Below, in pieces: positions 22,941 through 31,734 of a DNA stretch of 64,000 nt. The notes beneath the pieces are model-generated. The model worked only from the letters and a program-made list of their open reading frames with translations. It did no database searches and was not told the DNA's origin. The stretch covers positions 296,976,364 through 297,040,363 of the forward strand of contig CM046877.1 in the NCBI GenBank assembly GCA_025667525.1. The letters are read 5' to 3'. How positions within the stretch are numbered: position 1 is the first letter of the stretch; every line of letters begins with the position of its first letter. Both the position numbers and the translations under genes were made by a program. Source of the DNA: Glebionis coronaria (taxonomy: Eukaryota; Streptophyta; Magnoliopsida; Asterales; Asteraceae).

Positions 22941-23348
22941 TTTTGGTTTCTTTAATTTTAGTGTTTAAGTTTCTACCTTTTTATTTTAAGCTTTATTTGT
23001 CCCGCCTTTTTCCTTAATCGCACTTAAAGTTTATTTGCCTTAGTTTAAGACTTAGTTTTAGTTGCGTTTTAAGTTTGCCTTAGTTAGATTTAAGTTTGTG
23101 TTATTTACATTAGTGCCTTTTAATTCTCGTCTCGCTTTTAAATACCTGCACATTTACTTTATTAGATTTAGATTTAATTTAATCGCACTTTTACTTTATT
23201 TGTTCTGCACCTTTTATTTTAAACACTACAACGACACACTTTTGTTTCACCAAAGACAGCTGAGTCGCACATTAAACACAAGTTTTTCAATTCGAAGAGA
23301 ACAACACTAGAACGATAACTTTCTTACTAGCAAAATGCTTGTATCAAA

Positions 23349-23366
23349 TGGCGCCGCTGCCGGCTC
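23349..23366 (+). other. Primer-binding site of Athila-2
   Basis: TGGCGCCGCTGCCGGCTC two bases after the LTR end. The TGGCGCC start is the tRNA-Asp type reported for Athila. Confidence 0.8.
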
Positions 23367-23595
23367 TTTTCGTAAAGATTAACGGTTTTCTGTGAGAGAC
23401 GCGTTGCTTTTTGGGATCCGTTCACTTGTGAGCGTTATTTTTTTTTGCATAAAAAAATTCAAAAAATCATAAAAATTAAAAATTGATAAAAACCCATAAA
23501 AATTAAAATTTTCAAAAATCCAAAAAGATTTTATCTTTATTGTGTATATATATTTTTTTGTGTTTGGTTTTGTTTTCTTTTGCATTTTCAGGTGT

Positions 23596-25512
23596 ATGCG
23601 TACTAGATCTTCTAATTATCAAGAGCCCGAGCCTCAAGAAGATTTAGATATGGCAGGTGTTAACAACAACAACATTCCACCGAACGTCAATAATAATAAT
23701 AATAATAACAATTCTCTTCCACAACCCGATCTTCGGACCATGGAGGAACTTTGTCAACCAACAATGTTTGGACGAGGAGGACCGATTGCGCCGATGCAAA
23801 TCAACGCTCCTGAGTTTTCGTTGAAGCACCACATGATTCAGCAAGTACAAACAAACCCATTTAGAGGATTGCCTGACGATGATGCCAACAAACACCTCGA
23901 CAAGTTCATTACAATCACCCAAAGCATGAAGTTGCCTGGTGCCACAATGGATGTACTTCGCCTACAACTCTTTCCACATACTTTATCGCATCATGCCGAG
24001 AAATGGTTTGATCGTCTCCCGAAGAATTCTATTCACACTTGGGATGACATGACTCAACGCTTTCTATCGCGCTACTTTCCACCATCCATGGTCACAAGCC
24101 TTCGCAATCAGATCAGCGGTTTCATGCAAGACCCTGATGAATCTCTTTTTGACGCTTGGGAGAGATATAATGTCTTGATCGATAGATGTCCAAACCACAA
24201 CATGCTCCCTGTGACCCTAATTGATACTTTCTACAATGGTTTGACTTTTCGAGATCGTGATACGATAAATGCAGCCGCCGGTGGCACATTCATGAAAAGG
24301 AGACCCGAGGAGTGTAGAGAGTTAATTGAGAACATGACTACTCATCACAAGAACTGGGATTCCTCTGCTTCTTCTAGGAACAACCCGAGAGTCAATGTTT
24401 CCTCCACCTCAGTAAACCCTGAGATGACCGAGCTCACCCGCATGATGGCCGAAATGAGCAAAAGTATTACGCTTCTCGCTTCAAACCAACAACAACAACA
24501 AGTTAAAGCGGTTGCTAATCCTTGTGAAACATGTGGCGGTCCTCACTCATACACCGATTGTCCTTCGACACAAGGAAATCCGGAAAATGTGTATGCAGCT
24601 TATGGTAATTATTCACCGGAAAATTACCAAGCTAGACAACAAGGGGATAGAAATCTGCTGAGCTACCGATCCAACAATTACCTTTCACCTGGTTTTTCTC
24701 CTCAAAACCAAAATCCCGCCAACAACTACAATAGAAGCAACCAAATCCCACCAAGAGCTTCTAACCCTTATCAACCACCCACCCAACAACACCCACCCAT
24801 AAACACCGATGTTGATGCCATCATGAGAACTCAAGGTGAGCAAATCAAGAATCTACAGAGCCAAATAATTAATTTGAAAGGAGATATCTTGAAGCAAGGA
24901 AATGACATCAGAACCGAGGTTCGTGATAATATCCAATCTTCCTTCAGCACTTAAACGACTGAATTAAAGAATCTATTGGCTAGTTTCTTGCCCGAAGCTC
25001 AACCTTCTTCTTCGGGTTCTCTACCTTCAAACACCGTCACCAATCCGCGAGCTAATGTGAGTGCTATAACTACGTGTAGTGGAATTACCATTGTCAATCC
25101 ACCTATCCCACCACCATCATCTACACCTCCTCCACCACCATGTATCCCTACTCCTCCTACACCTAGTATTAGTGCACCATTACCGTCTCCGCCTCGTCAT
25201 GACGATGTATCTCGGAAGGACCCTTCAACATCCCAACCTTCACCAACTACACCTTCACCGTCTCCCTACCAACCTAGAATCCCATACCCTTCTCGCATAG
25301 GCAAGACCAATGATCTAACCAAGAATGACTGTCAAGTATCGAAATATGTGGATATGCTATCTAAAATGACCATCAACATTAGCCTTGTTGAAGCACTTTG
25401 CCACATGCCGAAATTTGTCAAAGCATTCAAGGAATTGCTTAGCAAGAAGGAGAAGCTGAATGAACTCGCCAACACACGCCTAAATGAAAAACTGCTCAGC
25501 AGTTATTCTTAA
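23596..25512 (+). pseudogene. Athila-2 gag, one nonsense codon
   Basis: Start chosen at MRTRSSNYQEPEPQEDLDMAG, aligned with the Athila-1 start; the open frame extends further upstream without homology. Capsid-like motifs are WFDRLPKNSIHTWDDM and FLSRYFPPSMVT, then FYNGLTFRDRDTINAAAGG. A zinc-knuckle-like CETCGGPHSYTDC and a Pro-rich linker follow. A TAA at 24952-24954 (after SSFST) interrupts an otherwise continuous frame that resumes with TTELKNLLASFLPEAQ. The frame is lost at about 25490, where GAAAAACTGC carries one A more than the Athila-1 arrangement; coding continues in the next frame at 25484. Gag would form the particle that packages the RNA. Confidence 0.9.
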
Positions 25513-26797
25513 AGAATTACCAGAAAAGCTTGGAGATCTCGGTTGTTTTGTGTTGCCTTGCGTGTTCAACAAAACTGAAGAATTTACTGCCCTTGTTGAT
25601 CTCGGGGCTAGTATCAATTTGATGCCACTGAGTGTTTGGAAAACACTATCATTGCCCGACCTCATTCCAACAAAGATGACTCTCGAACTTGCAAATCGCA
25701 CTCTCGCTTACCCCGTTGGTATAGCCGAAGACGTGTTTATCAAAGTTGGCACATTTACTTTCCCGGTCGATTTTGTCGTAGTTGATTATGAAATGGACCC
25801 TCGTATTCCTTTAATACTTGGTCGGCCATTCTTAAGAACCGGACGTGCTTTGGTTGACGTGGCCGAAGGTGAGTTAATCTTTCGAGTCGGGGATGATTCA
25901 AAAGTTTTTAAAATGGGGAAGCTTACAGGCAAATCCTTTGGAAGCCGAGAATCAGTGAATATGATTAATGTGCTCGATGACTTTACCGTCTATGACAATC
26001 CTCTATTCGATTCTTCCATCGATAATCCACTCTTTGACGATGATGAGGATGATTCTCGATCCAATTTGGACGCCTCTCCCATTTATGATTCTTCACCGGT
26101 CTTTGATGCTTATGATGATGATGATTCTAGCTTAGATTCGGATGATTTTGATTGTACTTCTGAGTATCCCGAGCTTCCCACTTTCGATGATTTTGATGAG
26201 GCCGATACTCTCTCGAGCGATTCTTCACATGATGAAGATCCTCCGCCATCACTCGATCCTACTTTGGACGATTATTCATTTGAGGAAGATTTCTCTGAAT
26301 TTCTCAACACATACTTCCCTCATGAGAGTGATGCTCCTCCTTATGACTTTGAAGATTATCATCTTGATCCTACTTTGGATTTGAAGAGCATTCTGTCAAA
26401 GGAGAAGAAACAGGTCGACACCGAAGTCCGTTGCACATATGATATGACACCTCTTTGTCCCACTTCTGATGACGAGGTTGTGCTTCTTTGCGGATCTTCT
26501 TCACACTCGGCTGAGCCCGAGTGCTATTTTCCCTTAAAGGAAAAGGTGTTCGATCCTGGTATTGAAGTCTTTAAGCCATCTCAGTATCCACCTGATGAAA
26601 TAAAAGGAAAAATCTTTGGAAATTTTGAAGACATGCTTGCACCGCTTCCTACTTGCTTCCACCGTGCTCCATCGTTGCTTAAGGGAACCCTGCCACTTCT
26701 TCTTTGGCTTGCCTTGTTCGCCTTAAGCTCGTGCTTATTGATGGATGAAAACTATGTCTTTGATCCTGGTGGATATGTTTCATGCTTCTTCCGTTGA
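25484..26797 (+). CDS. Athila-2 protease plus acidic tail with hydrophobic end
   Basis: Continuation of gag after the one-base shift. Residues 1-150 form a retropepsin-like domain with active site DLGASINLMP (about 48), RIPLILGRPFLRTGRALVDV and the GDDSKVFKMGK end, closely matching Athila-1. From about residue 165 it departs completely from Athila-1: about 200 residues rich in Asp, Ser and Pro (DDDEDDSRSN, DDDDSSLDSDD and similar). A short conserved-looking block, PPDEIKGKIFGNFEDMLAPL, precedes a hydrophobic stretch, LPLLLWLALFALSSCLLM (about residues 406-423), that could span a membrane. The stop is at 26797. There is no RT, RNase H or integrase. The role of the tail is unknown. Confidence 0.85.
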   Translation: MKNCSAVILKELPEKLGDLGCFVLPCVFNKTEEFTALVDLGASINLMPLSVWKTLSLPDLIPTKMTLELANRTLAYPVGIAEDVFIKVGTFTFPVDFVVVDYEMDPRIPLILGRPFLRTGRALVDVAEGELIFRVGDDSKVFKMGKLTGKSFGSRESVNMINVLDDFTVYDNPLFDSSIDNPLFDDDEDDSRSNLDASPIYDSSPVFDAYDDDDSSLDSDDFDCTSEYPELPTFDDFDEADTLSSDSSHDEDPPPSLDPTLDDYSFEEDFSEFLNTYFPHESDAPPYDFEDYHLDPTLDLKSILSKEKKQVDTEVRCTYDMTPLCPTSDDEVVLLCGSSSHSAEPECYFPLKEKVFDPGIEVFKPSQYPPDEIKGKIFGNFEDMLAPLPTCFHRAPSLLKGTLPLLLWLALFALSSCLLMDENYVFDPGGYVSCFFR

Positions 26798-28829
26798 TGA
26801 TCAAGGTCGAGTCAGGCTCACGACTCGATTAACAAAAATAAGCGCTTCTTGGGAGGCAACCCATGCATCTATCTTTTTGCTTTCTTTACCATAAGTGTAG
26901 GGGGGACCCTTTGGTTTGCTATTTCCTCTCCTCACTTCTTAATCAGGGATTCGAGCTTCAATGATCCACTCTTGACGATTCTTGACGACCCGTGATTCCG
27001 TGTTCTACTTCTTCCCGGTTCTATCCTAAACTCTTTTCGATTCACTATTTCATATTTTCTCAATATTAAACTAGGAATCTCGTTAGTTGTCTTTTCCTTA
27101 GCGAGATTTAAACAACGTGCACAATGTCCTAAGTGTAGGGGAGTTTACTCCCATATGCTTAAACAATGAGGACAATGTTTATCTTAAGTGTGGGGGGGAC
27201 TTCTATCAAAGTTAAGTGGTCTTTTCCTTGTATTTGTCCTCATTTTAACCGGAAAATCAATTTTTCGACATTTTTCAAAATTTTTGATCTATTTTGGCCT
27301 ATTAGTTTTTACCATTGTATAGTTATTTTCCTTCCTTATTAGAATAAATGTATTAATAAGTGGTTTTAATTTTCAAACGTTGCGAATCTTTTGACTCAAC
27401 CCGAGTTTACTTATCTAAGTTTACTCTAGCTAGTATCCTTAACGTGTTTAAGTCAAGTTTTGCTAGGCTTTTATATAGGGAGCTATAAAACGCGAAAGTC
27501 TTAACTCTCACGGGTTAAGAACAAGAACTTTTCGCAAGTTCCTATAATTGATCCTAGAGAGTCGTTTATCAAGGGAACTTTAAGATGCGATTTCTAAACT
27601 TGAAAGAGTCTAAGAATTTGCAAGATCCTATAGGCGACTCGAAAACCCAAAACTTTGATTTAATAGGCTAAGTATCCACGAGTCTCATTACTTGAGATTT
27701 TAAACTGTGGAGAACGAGAGATGATAGAGCCAATTATAAGTCCGGTATTCTTTCGTGAATTTATGTGAGTTAATTATGAGCCTATTCTCCCATCGCTTGC
27801 TAATAAATTTATCTGCTAATAAATAAGGTTGTACGATTTGAAAAGTTACTTAGCTTCTAGCCCCAGATCGTTTAAAAGTTGCTCGGTATGGATTAGAGTT
27901 CATAGCCAAGGCATAACTTATTGAAGCGGGACGCGAAGATTGGCGAGTCCGAAAAGGCCCTAACAAGGCATGAGGGCTATATTTTGTTGCTAAAGATCCA
28001 AAGTGATGTGAAGAATCATTTTTCGAAAATCAATATGAAGGATCGAGACACACGACGTAAAGCAAAACTCCCCAAAAGTCATGGAGAAGTGTATCCGAAA
28101 AGACCCTAACAAGGTATGAGGATAAATAGATCCAAGTCATAAAAGGAGGCGGATCGTTGTATATCAAAGTCCAAAATAAAGATTGGAGAAAAATGAAGAA
28201 GTCGTGGTCCAAGTATGAATCTCTCAAAAATTCAAGTGAAGAAATTCCTATATGAAGAGAAGACCATCATTTCATGAACTTCTCTCAAGATGTGAAGTAT
28301 GAAGTCGCTGCCAAATATCGGTCCGAGAAAGGTCTCAAATCGCGAAGCGAGTTATGCCAAGATATGAACTTTATGAGGTCCCGAGAAGCAGTTTTAAAAG
28401 ATTTGGTCCTTTAGCTAACTATTGATTAAATCGTTCGCTTTATTTTCAGACTAAATAACTATCGAAATAAGTCAAACAATGCATCCTCGTGATCATTCAA
28501 GACAAACAATAAAATATAAGAGATACCCATAGGAATAAGGGAGTCTAAGTGAATAATTGGCCCACATGAGTTCGTGTTAGTTTACTAACTTATAATAACA
28601 ATGATCTCGTTTTTAAGCTTGGTTTGGAGAAAGTGAAAACTTGAGGATGATGATTATTCATAACATTTCCAAAACCCAAGGTATGCTTTTGATTTCTTTA
28701 TTTTGTATGATTTTAATTTTCTATCTCTTTAATAAAGGCCAACGTGGATTGATTATGATGAAAAGTGTAATCTTGCTTTGTAACTAATGCATTGCATGAG
28801 GACATTGCAATGGTCAAGTGTAGGGGATT
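26798..28829 (+). other. Athila-2 3' untranslated region
   Basis: Non-coding and similar to the Athila-1 3' region. It contains AAGTGTAGGGGGGA-type polypurine motifs at about 26892, 27130 and 27184 before the terminal one at 28815. Two copies of CCTAACAAGGYATGAGG (about 27959 and 28106) mark a partial internal duplication. Conservation between an autonomous and a non-autonomous element suggests a cis-acting role. Confidence 0.75.
28815..28829 (+). other. Polypurine tract of Athila-2
   Basis: CAAGTGTAGGGGATT immediately before the 3' LTR start TGATAGG at 28830; the same sequence as in Athila-1. Confidence 0.8.
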
Positions 28830-30670
28830 TGATAGGTGTGTAAACACCCATCTTTTCTACCACTTAATTACAATAATAACCGAGCCAAAACGTGTATTTT
28901 ATGTCTTTTATGTCGGAATTATGCGTGGTTTGTCTTTTTGTTGTGTTTTAGGACGAAAAGGTGAAAAGTGGAGAAAACACGGACATTCACGGGCATTTAC
29001 AGACTTTTATTGAAGAAATAGATGAAAAGACGAAGTCAAAAAGTCAAGAGTGCAAAAAGAACGGAAGTCCAAGACCAATTCTGAAGATTTATCGAAGAAA
29101 AAGTCAAAAGACGGAAGTTTATCAAAAGCCGAGGAACTCAAGTCTATTTTATTGAAGAATTAAAAGACGAGTTCAAAAGAAATCCCGAGCCACGAGTCAT
29201 TAGAGTCCAAGTTTAAAGAAGATTAGAAGGAAAAAGGACTAATGGTGCAATTAATGAAGATTAAAGGCTTAAGGACCTAATGACGCAATTAAAGAAGAAA
29301 TGAAGGAGGGGAGGAAGCTTCCTAATCCTCCCCTATATAGAGATTAGAACTTAATTACTTTTATTTTGTTGGCTAAGTGTGACAATTAGTCTTCCACCAT
29401 TTAATTACTTTGCACCTTTAATTACCTTGTCAATTTAAATACTTGTCAAATTTAATTACCTTGTCTTGCACTTAATTACCATTTAATTCCAAGTAAGTTT
29501 TTCTTTTAATTCTTGTTAAACTTTATCTTTATCTTGTTAATCTCATTCTACCTTTCTTTAATCTTTGAGTTGATTTGTATATGTTCATGTTCTTAATTTT
29601 TGTTGATTTATTTAAGTGGGTTTTGATTATTTTGATTTAGTTTTGTTAGTGTTATTGTTTTTGGATTGATTGTTTATGCTTAATAGATGCTTTGTTGTTG
29701 GTTTGATTTAATCTTGTGTTTGTTTTAGCTTTGTTTTGTCTAAATTCGTGCTTTATTCTTTGTCCCGTGTTCTTCGCTGCTATTCCTTTCCAGGTTCTGA
29801 TCTTCATTTATTCCGAGTAAAGGGATCTCAGAGTAGTCTATGCGGAATAATCTTTATTCCGTATAAAGGTTTTTGCTAAGACAGTCCATGCGGAATATTT
29901 GATATTCCGCATAAGGTGATTATTCCGAGTAAAGCGCAATATTCCGAATAGGCTCAGATTCCGCATAGGGAAGATTATTCCGAGTAGCCAAGGTATTCCG
30001 GATAGAGTTTATATTCCGCATAGGAGGATATTCCGAATAGGTGACCATATTCCGAATAGGCCAATTATTCCGAGTAGGGATTTTATTCCGAATAGCCTGG
30101 ATATTCCGCATAGGGATATATTCCGAGTAAGAGCAATATTCCGAATAGGAAGTTTATTCCGGATAGAGTACTTATTCCGAATAGGGTGACAATATTCCGA
30201 ATAGGGAGACATTCCGAGTAGGCTAATCATTCCGAATAGGGGATTTATTCCGGATAGAGCTTATTTTTGGTTTCTTTAATTTTAGTGTTTAAGTTTCTGC
30301 CTTTTTATTTTAAGCTTTATTTGTCCCGCCTTTTTCCTTAATCGCACTTTAAGTTTATTTGCCTTAGTTTAAGACTTAGTTTTAGTTGCGTTTTAAGTTT
30401 GCCTTAGTTAGATTTAAGTTTGCGTTATTTACATTAGTGCCTTTTAATTCTCGTCTCGCTTTTAAATACCTGCACATTTACTTTATTAGATTTAGATTTA
30501 ATTTAATCGCACTTTTACTTTATTTGTTCTGCACCTTTTATTTTAAACACTACAACGACACACTTTTGTTTCACCAAAGACAGCTGAGTCGCACATTAAA
30601 CACATGTTTTTCAATTCGAAGAGAACAACACTAGAACGATAACTTTCTTACTAGCAAAATGCTTGTATCA
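28830..30670 (+). repeat. Athila-2 3' LTR (1841 bp)
   Basis: Nearly identical to 21508-23346, with scattered substitutions and a few one-base indels. It carries the same TATTCCG array at about 29810-30262, with only a few differing bases. Confidence 0.94.
29810..30262 (+). repeat. TATTCCGNRTAG array of the Athila-2 3' LTR
   Basis: A copy of the 22488-22940 array with the same unit order. One unit that reads ATTTCG at about 22796 in the 5' LTR reads ATTCCG here. Confidence 0.93.
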
Positions 30671-30675
30671 GATAT
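30671..30675. repeat. Right target-site duplication of Athila-2 (GATAT)
   Basis: Identical to 21503-21507. Confidence 0.92.
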
Positions 30676-31191
30676 TCAATATCATCCAACGGTCTTCACC
30701 GACCGGAGGTAAAATGATACCGAATCAGAATAAAATGTCAATGCCATTTTATTTGTTTCTTATTATGTTGCTGCATTTGAAGACGGTGGCATTGTGGTGT
30801 ACCAGATGAAGTCGTTCTCACATGCTTATATTTTCTGCATCAATATTTTCAGCAAAATTCAAGAAAGTTCAACATAAAGACTTCCGCTGTAACAAACTCT
30901 GAAACTTTCAAGAATTTAACAAAAGTATAAGTATGTGGGACATGAAGTCACGAGGAGGCTAGATATCACAAGAAGGCAAAGACTGCACGTGAAGATGATC
31001 TCAAGCTATGTGACAAGTCAAAGCCAAAAGAACATGTTTCAAGCCAAAACTCGAAGATTATTACAACATGTTCACAAGCAAAAAAAGAAAAGAAGAAAAG
31101 AGAAACGACTACGAGCTCAAGAACGAAGACTTAGTATAGTACGCTAGGTTTTGAACTTTGTAATTTAGAGTGACCTTCCTTAGGGGGAGAT
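30676..31191 (+). other. Copia 1 3' non-coding region, last part, with polypurine tract
   Basis: No convincing ORF. It contains an A-rich, purine-rich stretch (31075-31110) and ends in TTAGGGGGAGAT (31180-31191), a typical copia polypurine tract, immediately before the LTR start TGTTGGAAATACG. Confidence 0.65.
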
Positions 31192-31500
31192 TGTTGGAAA
31201 TACGTTTTTGACGTATATTAGAAGTATCAGTCACTCTAACAATATTATTAAATGTAACTAGCTCGTAGTTAGTTCAAGGTATAAAACTAAGTAACTTACT
31301 AACCCATGGGCTTGTCCATGGGTTGTAGGCCCAAGCCCACCAAGGCTTGGGTATATAATCCCCCTTCCTTCATGGAAAGGTGGTGGGTTGTTCATTTCAC
31401 TTTTTCATAATAAACATAGTTTCTCTCACTTTCTCTCTCTAGTTTCTCTCTCTAGAAACAATAACCACACTTGTTAGTATCATAGATTATCACTATCCTA
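31192..31500 (+). repeat. Copia 1 3' LTR, right end approximate
   Basis: Begins TGTTGGAAATACG after the polypurine tract. Two short inverted repeats, CCCATGG-GCTTGT-CCATGGG (31303-31322) and CCCAAGCC-CACCAA-GGCTTGGG (31330-31351), lie directly upstream of a TATA box, TATATAA (31352-31358). A TCTCTC-rich stretch follows, as expected for a transcribed leader. The right boundary is inferred from where integrase-like sequence of another element begins (about 31505). No partner LTR is in the window. Confidence 0.6.
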
Positions 31501-31504
31501 AATT

Positions 31505-31734
31505 AATACTTGCATGCCAACTGTTGTTGTAGGCAAACTCAACCAAACAAATGTAGTCGTCCCAACTTCCTGTCCATTCCAATGCACAAGCCCGCATCAT
31601 GTCTTCTAAAGTCTGAATAGTACGCTCAATTGAACATCAGTCTGAGGATGAAAGGTAGTGCTAAGCTTATGTTTGGTTCCCCAAGCCTTCTACATCCCTT
31701 TCATAACATTTCGCGCTCCACTACTAACTATTAC
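31505..31734 (-). pseudogene. Chromovirus-type integrase core fragment
   Basis: The minus strand reads, with a frameshift and a stop, KHKLSTTFHPQTD, then (next frame) ERTIQTLEDMMRACALEW, then FAYNNSWHAS. These are the usual conserved steps around the third catalytic residue of Ty3/gypsy chromovirus integrase. It is cut at 31734 by the large gypsy element (duplicated ATTAC at 31730-31734); its other part should lie at 56197 and beyond but is hard to recognise there. Confidence 0.75.
31730..31734. repeat. Left target-site duplication of the large gypsy element (ATTAC)
   Basis: ATTAC directly before TGTAACACCCCC; repeated at 56192-56196 after the far LTR end. Confidence 0.9.

Larger units (their letters stand above)
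21508..23346 (+). repeat. Athila-2 5' LTR (1839 bp)
   Basis: The TATA box CTATATATAG lies at 22009-22018, about 500 bp in. The sequence downstream is T-rich leader with an 18-bp-period array at 22488-22940. The LTR ends GCTTGTATCA at 23346, followed by AA and the primer-binding site. Confidence 0.93.
21508..30670 (+). mobile_element. Athila-2: non-autonomous Athila-like element with gag-protease only
   Basis: LTRs at 21508-23346 and 28830-30670 begin TGATAGGTGTGTAAACACCC and end TTGTATCA. A primer-binding site (23349-23366), a polypurine tract (28815-28829) and the duplication GATAT complete the structure (9.16 kb). The internal region codes for gag and a DLGA protease but has no reverse transcriptase, RNase H or integrase. 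The protease is followed by a long acidic region and a hydrophobic end. LTR termini, primer site, gag N-terminus (MRTRS) and 3' untranslated region match Athila-1, which suggests trans-mobilisation by such an element. By eye the LTRs differ at about 20-25 positions in 1.84 kb. Confidence 0.92.
1..31500 (+). mobile_element. SIRE-like Ty1/copia element 1, partial, with two nested gypsy insertions
   Basis: Seen: a broken copia reverse transcriptase/RNase H (1-1735), a leader region (1736-3835), a long broken extra ORF (3836-7729, resuming at 19737), and a polypurine tract with an LTR start at 31192. The order pol, extra ORF, LTR matches the SIRE/Maximus lineage, which carries an additional ORF between pol and the 3' LTR. 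The 5' LTR, gag, protease and integrase lie left of the window. Athila-1 (7730-19731) and Athila-2 (21508-30670) are inserted with clean 5-bp duplications and split it into three pieces. The right end of the LTR is uncertain (about 31500). Many stops and frameshifts show it is an old, dead copy. Confidence 0.75.

Noticed and set aside
23062..23310. 82-codon ORF in the Athila-2 LTR (and its copy at 30386)
   Set aside because: LTR leader sequence with no protein-like features; present twice because the LTR is.
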